From JBOGEB01 sp050743125 (lineage in GTDB: Bacteria; Actinomycetota; Nitriliruptoria; Euzebyales; Egibacteraceae), in NCBI GenBank assembly GCA_050743125.1, contig JBOGEB010000024.1:1-32246 (forward strand): a stretch of 32,246 nt of DNA, written 5' to 3'. Positions within the stretch are counted from its first letter, which is position 1, and the number at the start of each line of letters is the position of its first letter. Shown piece after piece: positions 24,689-31,998 of this stretch. The translations under genes and the position numbers were made by a program. Below the pieces are notes generated by a model. It had not been told where the DNA came from. It saw only the letters and a list, made by a program, of their open reading frames with translations, and did no database searches.

Positions 24689-24970
24689 ATGGCACAACGC
24701 GTTCTTTCCACTCAAGAGGCGAAGACCGCCGTCACCCAGATGCAGTCGATCGTCAACGGCGACTTGACGAGCACGATCGACAACTTGAAGAAGCAAGGTC
24801 AGACCCTGTCGGATCCGAACGTGTGGGACGGCAACCTAGCGAACCAGTTCCGCGGTGACGTCTGGCCCACGGCAAACACGGCGCTCGACAACATGAAAAC
24901 ACAGCTCGAGGAGCTGCGTCAGCAGGTGCAAAAGATCAACGACGACATCATGGCCGCTGGCGGCGGCTGA
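24689..24970 (+). CDS. WXG100 protein (EsxA-like)
   Basis: A 93-residue protein of classical WXG100 length. N-V-W-D-G-N-L-A-N-Q-F contains the W-x-G turn (Trp near residue 46). Helix one includes A-V-T-Q-M-Q-S-I-V-N, and helix two includes N-M-K-T-Q-L-E-E-L-R-Q-Q-V-Q-K-I. The start is well supported by GAGGAGA upstream. Unlike the other small proteins here it lacks the A-F-D opening, is richer in Gln/Asn, and directly follows the secretion ATPase, so it is the best candidate for the general, co-dependent secreted Esx component. It has no adjacent toxin. Confidence 0.85.
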   Translation: MAQRVLSTQEAKTAVTQMQSIVNGDLTSTIDNLKKQGQTLSDPNVWDGNLANQFRGDVWPTANTALDNMKTQLEELRQQVQKINDDIMAAGGG

Positions 24971-25021
24971 CCAGCGAGTAGCCGGCGGAGCACCGCCGCA
25001 TCCTCCGATTCTCTCTGCCGA

Positions 25022-25054
25022 ACGAGCGCGCGGCGCCCAGTCCGCCGCGCTCGT
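25022..25054 (+). terminator. GC-rich hairpin after the EsxA-like gene
   Basis: ACGAGCGCGCGGCG pairs with CGCCGCGCTCGT around a short loop (a 12-pair stem with a two-base bulge), 51 bases after the stop at 24970. It separates the ATPase/EsxA unit from the WXG100/Tox-REase-5 unit. A T-run is lacking, as is common in high-GC genomes. Confidence 0.5.
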
Positions 25055-25093
25055 GTGGCCTACAGCCGCAGGCAACGGAAGGTGGTGGGTGGG

Positions 25094-25429
25094 ATGAGTG
25101 GCTCAATCTGGGACAACGTCGCCTTCGACCACACCGCCGCCAACGAGGCCATCGGTGCGCTGGAGCGCGCCGCCACCCAGCTCGACCAAGCGAGCAAGGA
25201 CCGCGCCGCGCAGGCACAGCATGCCCGCGAGGACTGGTCGGGTGCGACCCGAGTGGAGTTCGACCAGGCCGTCGACCCCGCGCTGCGGCAGGCGGGGGAT
25301 CTCGTCGCTGCGCTCCGACGTGCGGCCGGCACGATCAGGTCGGCCGCCACGGGCGCAACGGCAGAGCAGGAGCGACGACTGAAGGTGCGCGACGAACACC
25401 GGGCGCGGGGTGGCATGCGACCGGTGTAG
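25094..25429 (+). CDS. WXG100-like partner protein of the Tox-REase-5 effector
   Basis: A 111-residue protein starting M-S-G-S-I-W-D-N-V-A-F-D-H, with a purine-rich ribosome region (GGTGGGTGGG) upstream of ATG 25094. E-D-W-S-G-A-T-R-V-E-F-D marks the turn. It is a close paralog of the 7193-7525 protein along its entire length (S-K-D-R-A-A-Q-A-Q, A-L-R-Q-A-G-D-L-V-A-A-L-R-R). The effector begins 31 bases after its stop. It is likely the dedicated export partner. Confidence 0.8.
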   Translation: MSGSIWDNVAFDHTAANEAIGALERAATQLDQASKDRAAQAQHAREDWSGATRVEFDQAVDPALRQAGDLVAALRRAAGTIRSAATGATAEQERRLKVRDEHRARGGMRPV

Positions 25430-25460
25430 AGCGGTGACGGGATGGAAATGGAGCCCGATC

Positions 25461-26798
25461 GTGACGACGGTCTCGGCTCGCCCTGACCATCTCACGGCGT
25501 ACCACTCGAAACTCGAAGGGGTGGACCGAGACGTGCGGTCAACGGCGGGCACTCTGCTGCAGCGCCTCGAGACATACCGCACGCGCTGTGGCGAGTTCGG
25601 CGCGGACCACACCGCGCTGGCGTACGCGCTGGGCGAGTACGCGACAGCGATGGAGGACCTCGACGGATGGGTCGGACGGGTCGGGGAGGCGTTCCGAAAT
25701 GCCGACCGTGCCCCGGGGGAGGCGCCGGAGGGCGTGGTGCTCACCACCGAAGAGTCGGTCAAGGTCGCCGAGCCCGAGTTCGAGGAGCTGGAGCCTGAGG
25801 GTGGGCTGGACGCGAAGGCGATTGCCGCGCTGATCGCGGACATCGCCGGGATCTTCGATCCCACGCCGATCTCCGACGGCGTCGCGGCCGGGATTGACCT
25901 CAGCGACGGCGACTTGGCCGGAGCGGGGCTGTCGGTGCTTTCGATGATCCCCTACCTGGGTGACGCCGTCGGCAAGCCGGTGAAGTTCGTCAGGAGGGTT
26001 CTCAAGAACTTTCCGGGGCTCAAGCGCCTTGCCGAGAGCGGGGCACTTCTCGACATGCTGAAGCACATCGACTGGAAGAACCCGGTACGGCTCAACCGTG
26101 CATTGGGCACGCTCGCCAGCCTCCAACGCAAGGCGGAGATCGCCTACAAGAACCAGGACTGGCTGACGAAGGCGAAAAAGCTCGGGCTGCCGACGGAGGG
26201 CAGCGTACCGTTCGTCCCGCCGAAGAACTGGGATGTGAACTTTCCCAGGATGGGAATGGTCGATGGCCGCAAGGGCTATGTCGATGCGTTCGGCAATGTG
26301 TGGGTCAAAAATGGCGAGAACTGGTATGTCAATCCTCGTAAGGGATTCGAGCCGCTGACCAAGGACGGCTCCTCGCCCCTCAGCGTGGGGAGAGACGGAA
26401 AGCTCCAAGATCCGCAGGCGCTACGCGGACAAGGGTCGTGGGAGCTGAAGAACGAGTCCATGAGTCCTCGGGCAGCCGCGTACCAAGAGCAGATCACTGG
26501 CGCTACACCGGGCCAGGTGTATCGTGTCAGAGATATCGACTTCGATGGCTTCAAAGACGGAGTCCTGCAAGAGGCGAAAGGTCCAGGGTACGCCCCGCAT
26601 GTCGAGAATGGAAGATTCAAGCCGTACTTCGGCGGCGCTAGAGATCTGGTTGATCAGGCACGGCGTCAGCTTGCTGCAGCAGGCGACACTCCGATTAGAT
26701 GGTCGGTTGCCGAGCCGGAAACGGCCGCAGCGATCAAGAGTTTATTCGCGCGAGAGGGCATCACAGGCATCGAGGTGGTCCATGTTCCCGTTCGGTAG
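25461..26798 (+). CDS. T7SS-type effector with Tox-REase-5 nuclease tip
   Basis: A 445-residue protein from GTG 25461 (GGAG seven bases upstream), starting V-T-T-V-S-A-R-P-D-H-L-T-A-Y. The leader (1-110) has W-V-G-R-V-G-E-A-F-R-N-A-D-R-A. A linker with D-P-T-P-I-S-D-G-V and the part up to F-V-P-P-K-N-W-D are shared with the Ntox17-like effector, so both carry one chassis with different tips. The tip (about 325-445) has D-I-D-F-D-G-F, L-Q-E-A-K-G and D-Q-A-R-R-Q-L-A-A-A. D360/D362, E371 and K373 form a PD-(D/E)xK site. I recognise this as Tox-REase-5, a restriction-endonuclease-fold toxin. DNA of rival cells is the probable target. From about 26420 the composition is visibly more AT-rich than the leader, suggesting the tip was acquired. 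Confidence 0.8.
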   Translation: MTTVSARPDHLTAYHSKLEGVDRDVRSTAGTLLQRLETYRTRCGEFGADHTALAYALGEYATAMEDLDGWVGRVGEAFRNADRAPGEAPEGVVLTTEESVKVAEPEFEELEPEGGLDAKAIAALIADIAGIFDPTPISDGVAAGIDLSDGDLAGAGLSVLSMIPYLGDAVGKPVKFVRRVLKNFPGLKRLAESGALLDMLKHIDWKNPVRLNRALGTLASLQRKAEIAYKNQDWLTKAKKLGLPTEGSVPFVPPKNWDVNFPRMGMVDGRKGYVDAFGNVWVKNGENWYVNPRKGFEPLTKDGSSPLSVGRDGKLQDPQALRGQGSWELKNESMSPRAAAYQEQITGATPGQVYRVRDIDFDGFKDGVLQEAKGPGYAPHVENGRFKPYFGGARDLVDQARRQLAAAGDTPIRWSVAEPETAAAIKSLFAREGITGIEVVHVPVR

Positions 26799-26804
26799 GC
26801 TGCG

Positions 26805-27521
26805 ATGACGTCTGATCCGTTTTACCTCGGCGCTTATTGGGGGCCGCGCTCCGAGCCAGTGCAGGTTTGTGCTCGGCGCCTCACGAGATGCCTTGAGAGT
26901 CTTGGCACTGTCAGCGAGATACTCGGCTCCTGGTACCTCACGGGCCACACGCTCCAGGCAGCACAACGATACCCAGTAGCCATCGAAGCAAGCGCGCTTG
27001 TTGACGTACTGCTCGCTGGTCAGAACCGTCGTGATGCCGATAAATCAGTGATCACTGAACTTGGTTACTCCGCCAGCGTTTGGAATGGCAACGCGAAGGC
27101 CCCTGCCGGTGTTCGCGTGACTTGTGGAGCGTACACGACGGCTCCTGGGCTGGTAAGCAACACGTTCGTGCTGGACCTGCCAGCCCCCGATCAAGCCAGC
27201 GCGCTCTATGAACCAGTCCTGGCGAGGAAGCTCATGCAGGCTGTCGTCGATGCATGGGAGCCAGACTGGGCCGTGCTTGTGTCCGACTCGTTACGGGACG
27301 CTCAGCAACCTCGCCCTCGGCAACCGGTGATCGGTTGGATGACGTACTTGTCGAGCTGCCAAGGAACCTTTCCAACCCTGCCTAACGGTGTTCTCGCTGA
27401 ATCTATGGGCAAGGGTACGTTGATCCTATTCGATGAACGCCCTTGCGTCCTAACCGCTCCAAAAGTTCAGGAATTAGCAGCGCTGCTCGATGATGCAGGA
27501 TGCTTACAGCCAACTTCATGA
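26805..27521 (+). CDS. Imm52-type immunity protein
   Basis: A 238-residue cytosolic protein beginning six bases after the toxin stop. F-Y-L-G-A-Y-W-G-P-R near the start, V-W-N-G in the middle, V-T-C-G-A-Y, W-E-P-D-W-A-V-L-V-S and G-W-M-T-Y-L-S near the end form the pattern I associate with Imm52, the family usually paired with Tox-REase-5. It should bind and block the nuclease tip. Like the tip, it is more AT-rich than the surrounding genes, so the two were probably gained together. Confidence 0.75.
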   Translation: MTSDPFYLGAYWGPRSEPVQVCARRLTRCLESLGTVSEILGSWYLTGHTLQAAQRYPVAIEASALVDVLLAGQNRRDADKSVITELGYSASVWNGNAKAPAGVRVTCGAYTTAPGLVSNTFVLDLPAPDQASALYEPVLARKLMQAVVDAWEPDWAVLVSDSLRDAQQPRPRQPVIGWMTYLSSCQGTFPTLPNGVLAESMGKGTLILFDERPCVLTAPKVQELAALLDDAGCLQPTS

Positions 27522-27586
27522 CAGTGATCAGCGCCAGATATGTCGGCTAGCTGATCGATGTCCGTGCGCTTCTCTGTTTGGTAACC

Positions 27587-27738
27587 ATGACACAGCAGGC
27601 CGACGAGGCTCGACGGGCTGCCACCCAGTATTCGGTATCCGAGGCTGGGCGACTGTCCAAGCGGGACGAATGAATGCCGAGCATATCGCCGAGCTGCGCG
27701 AAGCTGTGGAGAGTGCGGACCAGGCCCTGTTCCCATGA
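27587..27738 (+). pseudogene. Small frameshifted ORF, about 50 residues if rejoined
   Basis: ATG 27587 gives 28 codons ending L-S-K-R-D-E, then a TGA at 27671-27673. A second frame starts with ATG 27670 (ATGA overlap) and continues M-N-A-E-H-I-A-E-L-R-E-A-V-E-S-A-D to 27738. Read together they look like one short helical protein broken by a one-base slip. No function can be named. The upstream 65 bases after Imm52 hold a GATCAGC/GCTGATC stem that may terminate that gene. Confidence 0.35.
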
Positions 27739-28025
27739 GCACCCCAACGGACTTCGATGTGCCTGCCGCCCTCGCGGCGCACGCGACCTGGTTGCGCTCA
27801 GCGAGCGCGCAGGATCGTGAATTTGATCCCACCGACGCAGACCTACGCAGGGCTGATCTCGCTGGTGCCGACGTATCGGACGGACTGCTCGGCGGTACGC
27901 TACTCGACGGGGCACACCCAGAAAGGTTGGTCGCCGTCGAGCTGTTCCGTGCGGATTTACGCAACGCTGATCTGTTCAAGGTTCTATCAGTAATGACTGA
28001 TCCGTGGATCGTGCTGGCCAGCTGA
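27735..28025 (+). CDS. Pentapeptide-repeat-like short protein, probably truncated
   Basis: A 96-residue ORF whose ATG overlaps the preceding stop (ATGA). D-A-D-L-R-R-A-D-L-A-G-A-D-V and F-R-A-D-L-R-N-A-D-L-F fit pentapeptide repeats (A-[DN]-L-x-x), a right-handed beta-helix used in some immunity and DNA-mimic proteins. The end (S-V-M-T-D-P-W-I-V-L-A-S) is abrupt, and another frame continues with protein-like sequence (L-I-E-T-Y-R-E-K-A-E-H-T-P-S-S), so the original gene may have been longer and frameshifted near 28015. Possible relic immunity gene. Confidence 0.45.
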   Translation: MSTPTDFDVPAALAAHATWLRSASAQDREFDPTDADLRRADLAGADVSDGLLGGTLLDGAHPERLVAVELFRADLRNADLFKVLSVMTDPWIVLAS

Positions 28026-28102
28026 TTGAAACGTATCGAGAAAAGGCTGAGCATACACCATCCTCTATCAGGATATCGAAAATTGAAGAGCTGGGACGCA
28101 CC

Positions 28103-28606
28103 ATGAACGCTCATGAGGGTGTTCGTTATCCCGTCCTGCGAAGGAAGTGCTCGATACACTACGGAACCTGTCTGACCCGGAGTATCAACAGCGGGTGTGG
28201 GTTGATCACCAGTTTCCAACCCTGAACTATTACGATGACTTCGGCATGGTCATCCACACTCTTTATGACGATACCACCCTTGGCGAAGACGCCCACTCGG
28301 CAATCGGGCAAATTCTGAGAGACGAGAAAGAGGCACAGCTCGTCGAGGCGGTAATCCAGGCTCTGGAAGAAGCATTCGACGAGGGCAAATGTTATGCCGA
28401 TTTCGAGGTCTTCCGCGCCTGCCCTAGTGTCCAGTCGCTGTAATCGTTTGAATGTCTAGGCCGGGCAGGATGTCAGCGTTATCCCTGGTCAAAGCCTGGT
28501 TCGTCCCGATCAGACGTTTAAAAAACTTCAGCGACTGAACACTAGCTGGCCTAAGGTCGTGGAGGCTGCTGCTGCCGCCTGGGAAGCGATGAGCGCCAAC
28601 CCGTGA
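28103..28606 (+). pseudogene. SCO4402-like immunity-type gene, frameshifted and split by a MITE-like insertion
   Basis: From ATG 28103 the frame reads M-N-A-H-E-G-V-R-Y-P-V-L-R. It slips near 28140 and continues as V-L-D-T-L-R-N-L-S-D-P-E-Y-Q-Q-R-V-W-V, then Y-Y-D-D, I-H-T-L-Y-D-D-T and A-I-G-Q-I-L-R-D-E. This pattern I know from SCO4402-like proteins of actinobacteria, small proteins found near toxins. At 28424 the frame enters an inserted element and stops at 28443. Beyond the element S-W-P-K-V-V-E-A-A-A-A-A-W-E-A-M follows to TGA 28606. Removing the element and one CTAG copy restores A-C-P-S-W-P-K-V-V in frame. The original protein would have been about 128 residues. Confidence 0.65.
28424..28545. 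mobile_element. MITE-like insertion, 114 bp, flanked by CTAG duplication
   Basis: The element spans 28428-28541. Its ends are near-perfect terminal inverted repeats: TGTCCAGTCGCTG on the left and CAGCGACTGAACA on the right (one mismatch in 13). CTAG stands directly outside both ends (28424-28427, 28542-28545) and looks like a target-site duplication. The interior has no open reading frame and is more AT-rich. YTAR-type four-base duplications are known for IS701-family elements, so a relative of that family may have mobilised it; this assignment is tentative. Confidence 0.75.
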
Positions 28607-28619
28607 ACGGCGTGTGGTC

Positions 28620-29677
28620 ATGACGACGGTCTCAGCGCGCCCTGATCACCTTGCGGCGTCCGCTCGAAGCTCGAACCCGTGGATCATGACCTGCAATCCA
28701 CGGCGAACAACCTGCGGCGGTCCCTCGAGGCGTATCGCACGCGCTGCCGCGAGTTCGGCGCGGATCACACCGAGCTGGCGTACACGCTGGGTGCGCACGC
28801 GAAGGGGATGGAGGGGCCCGACGGGTGGGTCGGGCGGGTTGGCGAGGCGTTCCGCCGGGCCGACCGTGCCCCTGGGCCGGTGCTGCCTGGCGTGGTGCTC
28901 CCCACCGAAGAGGGGCTCAAGGCCAAAATCGGCCGCGAGGCCGAGGACGCAGTCGACGATGTGAGCGTCTATGCCGGACGGACGATGACTGCCGAGGCCG
29001 GCGTTGCGGGAGATCTACACCCAAGGGGCCCGCGCCATCTCCGACGAGGCGGGCGGATGATCGCCAACGGCGCCTCTGTGGAGGATCCCGCGCGTTGGGC
29101 GCACGCGGCGCGTAACGAGCTGAAGGTGCAAATCCGCGCGAAAGGCAGCCCGATCACCAAGGGACTGGCCGAGGCGCGCAACATCAACAAGTACGGCGAC
29201 AAGGTGGGCCCCACCTACGACGATCTCATCCGGCAGGGGAAGACGCCCGAGGACATCATCGGCAGCTCGGGGCGGGCCAATGTCAAGGCAACCCAGGCTG
29301 CCACCAGGATGCGGGTCGGTGGTGGATTCCTCATCGCGGTCGACCTCGCCATTGTCACCTGGGAGGTGACGCACGCCGAGCCGAGTGACCGGCTGCGGAC
29401 GCTCGTAGAGGGGGCAGGTGGCGTCGGGGGCGCGCTGGCCGGGGGATGGGCCGGGGCCAAGGGCGGTGCCGCTGTCGGCTCCCTCTTCGGTCCCTGGGGA
29501 ACGGCGATCGGTGGAGTGATCGGCGCGATCGGCGGGTCCATTGTCGGCGGCACAGCGGGTCGAGCCGCCGCCGGAGCGGCCTATGACATCGTGGAGGACC
29601 TCGTCACTCCTGGCCTCGACGCGGCGATGGGCGAGATCGACGCACGCGAGGACGCCTACATCCGCCAACCCCGTTGA
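28620..29677 (+). pseudogene. T7SS-type effector with glycine-zipper C-terminus, frameshifted
   Basis: ATG 28620 begins M-T-T-V-S-A-R-P-D-H-L-A-A; a missing base near 28659 shifts the frame. The second frame continues V-D-H-D-L-Q-S-T-A-N-N-L, the leader core W-V-G-R-V-G-E-A-F-R-R-A-D-R-A and V-L-P-T-E-E. Between about 29005 and 29055 the better reading is again in another frame (R-E-I-Y-T-Q-G-A-R-A-I-S-D-E-A-G), then the frame returns. The middle (R-N-E-L-K-V-Q-I-R-A-K-G, A-E-A-R-N-I-N-K-Y-G) is unrecognised but well conserved-looking. The C-terminal part (about 29400-29590) is a glycine zipper (A-G-G-W-A-G-A-K-G-G-A-A-V-G, G-G-V-I-G-A-I-G-G-S-I-V-G-G), which can insert into membranes. If the slips are errors the product is about 350 residues. 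Confidence 0.6.
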
Positions 29678-29703
29678 GTCCTCCCACGCCAAGGAGCGCT
29701 GCT

Positions 29704-30798
29704 GTGACGCCAGACCGAACCCCAGCATGGGCCGCCTGGTCACCGCAGGCCGTCCTCGTCAGCCAGCTCCAACCGGACGGATCGATCACCGAGACAGCCG
29801 TGCCGGCACAGGTCCATCCAGACTGGCGCTATCTCGTACGGTTGGAGCATCTCGATACCGGCATGCTGCTGCTGCGCACCGGGGACAGTCGCGGCACGCG
29901 CTTGCATGCCGTGAGCGACGACCCGGGCGTGGCGCCGCTCGTGCCGCTGCCAGCGGCCGTAGCCGAATTCCCGCCGTCCCGGGTTCTGCCGTTCCCGGAC
30001 GGCACGGTGGCCGGGATCGACCCGCAGCGGTCGAGGCTCCTGCTCAGCGCGGGCGGCCGCGCCGACGCCCGGTCGTTCCCGCCCGACCTGCTCGTCGCTG
30101 ACCTCACTCGGGACGCCGAGGGACGCTGGTGGATCTGCGGGGGCGAGGAGCAGGCGCGCCCGAGCGAGTTCGCCACCTGGCGGGCGTGGGCGGCCAGCGA
30201 GGACGATGGGCGCACCTGGCGGCGTGACGGGCCGACCGGCGGCGGGCTGCTGGGGGCCTGGCACAGCGTCTGGTCCGGCGCGGCAGCCGCCTACCGCAGG
30301 ATCTTCGTGGTCAACCGCTTCCTTGTGCTGGCCGCTGAGACCGAGGCCATCGATGACCAGTCAACGCTCATCGACGTACGGGATCCGCGAGGTCGTTGGC
30401 ACCAGATCAAGCTGCGGCACGACGTGCTGCGGACGGTCCTCCCCGGGGACGGCGACGAGGTGCTCCTGTTCTCCCACCACGGCATGATGGTCGGGGTCAG
30501 CTCCCGCGCTCAGTGGCGACGAGACCTGGGGCCGCAGCTCCTCCAAGCCCTTCGGCGGCAGACGGGCCGACCTCCCGACGATCTTCGTGTCGAGCTGCTC
30601 GACGCGCGCGCCGGCGTGGCCGGCACGCTCCTGCTCGTCAGCCTGCGCATCCCCCGAGCCGGGGGGCTCGCACGGTTCGGCGAGGCCATTGCCACCATGA
30701 CTGCCGAGGGCATCCACCTGCTCATGCGATACGACGATCCGGACCGGCCAGAGCCCGTGACGGTCTGTTGGGGGACCTCGGAAACGGTGTGCTTCTGA
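29704..30798 (+). CDS. Beta-propeller-like protein with an Asp-box
   Basis: A 364-residue protein from GTG 29704, with AAGGAG (29691-29696) seven bases upstream deciding the start; an earlier in-frame start at 29674 would overlap the previous gene without a ribosome site. Repeating strand-rich blocks are seen (W-R-Y-L-V-R-L-E-H-L, T-V-A-G-I-D-P-Q-R-S-R-L-L-L, W-W-I-C-G-G-E). S-E-D-D-G-R-T-W at about residue 165 is an Asp-box as in sialidase-type propellers. No signal peptide or catalytic sialidase residues were recognised, so it is more likely a binding protein. It starts 26 bases after the glycine-zipper effector, the position of an immunity gene; that role is inferred. Confidence 0.6.
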   Translation: MTPDRTPAWAAWSPQAVLVSQLQPDGSITETAVPAQVHPDWRYLVRLEHLDTGMLLLRTGDSRGTRLHAVSDDPGVAPLVPLPAAVAEFPPSRVLPFPDGTVAGIDPQRSRLLLSAGGRADARSFPPDLLVADLTRDAEGRWWICGGEEQARPSEFATWRAWAASEDDGRTWRRDGPTGGGLLGAWHSVWSGAAAAYRRIFVVNRFLVLAAETEAIDDQSTLIDVRDPRGRWHQIKLRHDVLRTVLPGDGDEVLLFSHHGMMVGVSSRAQWRRDLGPQLLQALRRQTGRPPDDLRVELLDARAGVAGTLLLVSLRIPRAGGLARFGEAIATMTAEGIHLLMRYDDPDRPEPVTVCWGTSETVCF

Positions 30799-30895
30799 CT
30801 GCGCGATGCTGATAACGCCGGATGGCCCCGGGGGTCCGGATGGGCTACCACGCCCTCCGGTTATACGCCCTGGACTGCCGCGCCGGCTCGGGCGA

Positions 30896-31564
30896 TCAGC
30901 TAACGCGGCTTCGGCGCCGGGGATCGCGCAGGTCGGTGAGGCCCTCGCTGGTCAAGGCGTAGAACACCGGGAGTGCGAGGAACACCAGCAGGGAGGTGAC
31001 GGGTGAGACGAGGTAGCCCAGCGCCCCGCCGCAGGCGTAGAGAACGACGCCGACCCAGGCCCGCACGCGCTCCTTGCGGAAGAATCCGTCCTCGACGTCG
31101 TCCTCGACGAGGTGGGGACGCCTGCCCAGGTAGCAGAAGAAGACCAGCCAGCTCACGCACATGACCGCGGCGACCAGCGCGTAGAGCGCGACCGCGGTCC
31201 GGGCGTCGGCGACATCGGGCCGCTGAAGCGTGGTGGAGAGCACGGCGGTCGGAAACGGCAGGAACGCGGCGCTTATGAGGATGCCCAGGTTCGCCCAGTT
31301 CAGACCCTTGTCGATGAAGCGGATGCGCCTGAACGCCGCGTGGTGGTTGACCCAGATCACGGCGATGTAAAGGAACGACGTGAGGTAGCCGAGATACGCT
31401 GGCCACTGCGCGAGCAACGCCGTCAAGAGCCGCCCGGAGTCGTGCACGGGCGGGCGGACCTCGATCACCAGAAGAGTGATCGCGATTGCCAGAACGCCGT
31501 CGCTGAACGCCTCGATCCGGGTCGTGTCCGAGAGTCGGACGGAAAGCTCTTCGGGGGCCGTCAT
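30896..31564 (-). CDS. TMEM175-family (DUF1211) potassium channel
   Basis: A 222-residue membrane protein from ATG 31564, with GGAAGGAG six bases upstream; an upstream in-frame ATG at 31603 lacks this support. R16-I-E-A-F-S-D-G-V-L-A-I-A-I-T in the first helix is the RxxxFSDG signature of bacterial TMEM175, which forms K+-permeable channels with the first helix lining the pore. Hydrophobic segments follow at about 25-40, 50-75, 85-110, 122-145 and 175-210. Length fits the bacterial family, whose subunits have six helices and assemble as tetramers. It has no obvious relation to the secretion island and marks its right border. Confidence 0.85.
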   Translation of the reverse strand: MTAPEELSVRLSDTTRIEAFSDGVLAIAITLLVIEVRPPVHDSGRLLTALLAQWPAYLGYLTSFLYIAVIWVNHHAAFRRIRFIDKGLNWANLGILISAAFLPFPTAVLSTTLQRPDVADARTAVALYALVAAVMCVSWLVFFCYLGRRPHLVEDDVEDGFFRKERVRAWVGVVLYACGGALGYLVSPVTSLLVFLALPVFYALTSEGLTDLRDPRRRSRVS

Positions 31565-31589
31565 CCTGACTCCTTCCGCTGGGCGCACT

Positions 31590-31929
31590 GTAGCGGACGG
31601 CAAGGTCGGCGTTGATGGCGTCGGCGGTCGCGAGCAGCGTGGCGAGGAACCGGCCGCGAAGCGTGCCGAGCGTCACCCGTCCCGCGTGGGCCGAGACGTT
31701 AACGGCCGCGACAACCGTGCCGCTGGCGTCGCGCAGCGGGGCGGCGATCGAGCGCACGCTCTTCTCCAACTCCTGATACACCAGCGCCCACCCGCACGCG
31801 CGCACTCCCTCGAGCATCCGACGCAAGGCGGTGGTGCTCGTAATCGTCCGGTTGGTCAGCCCGGTCGCCTGCGCCATCTCGCTCAACGTCAGCGCCGACG
31901 CCGCCCGAGAACGCGCGAAACACCCCCAT
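31590..31929 (-). pseudogene. IclR-family regulator relic with internal deletion
   Basis: From 31929 one frame gives V-F-R-A-F-S-G-G, and after a slip another gives A-L-T-L-S-E-M-A-Q-A-T-G-L, the start of an IclR winged helix. The sequence then jumps within about ten codons to R-M-L-E-G-V-R-A-C-G-W-A-L-V, S-I-A-A-P-L-R-D and A-A-V-N-V-S-A-H-A, which belong to the C-terminal ligand-binding half. Around 120 residues of the usual middle are missing, and no proper stop ends the frame before the TMEM175 gene. Clearly non-functional. It may once have regulated the adjacent genes. Confidence 0.65.
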
Positions 31930-31998
31930 CTACCAGGGTGTTCTCGGCTTCCCCTGATCGAGCTGCTCGAGAACCGCGACCACCCGGCTCGATCCACC

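Noticed and set aside
30799..30895. Possible terminator between the convergent propeller-like and TMEM175 genes
   Set aside because: A CCGGA/TCCGG pairing with a bulge exists, but it is too weak to list as a feature.
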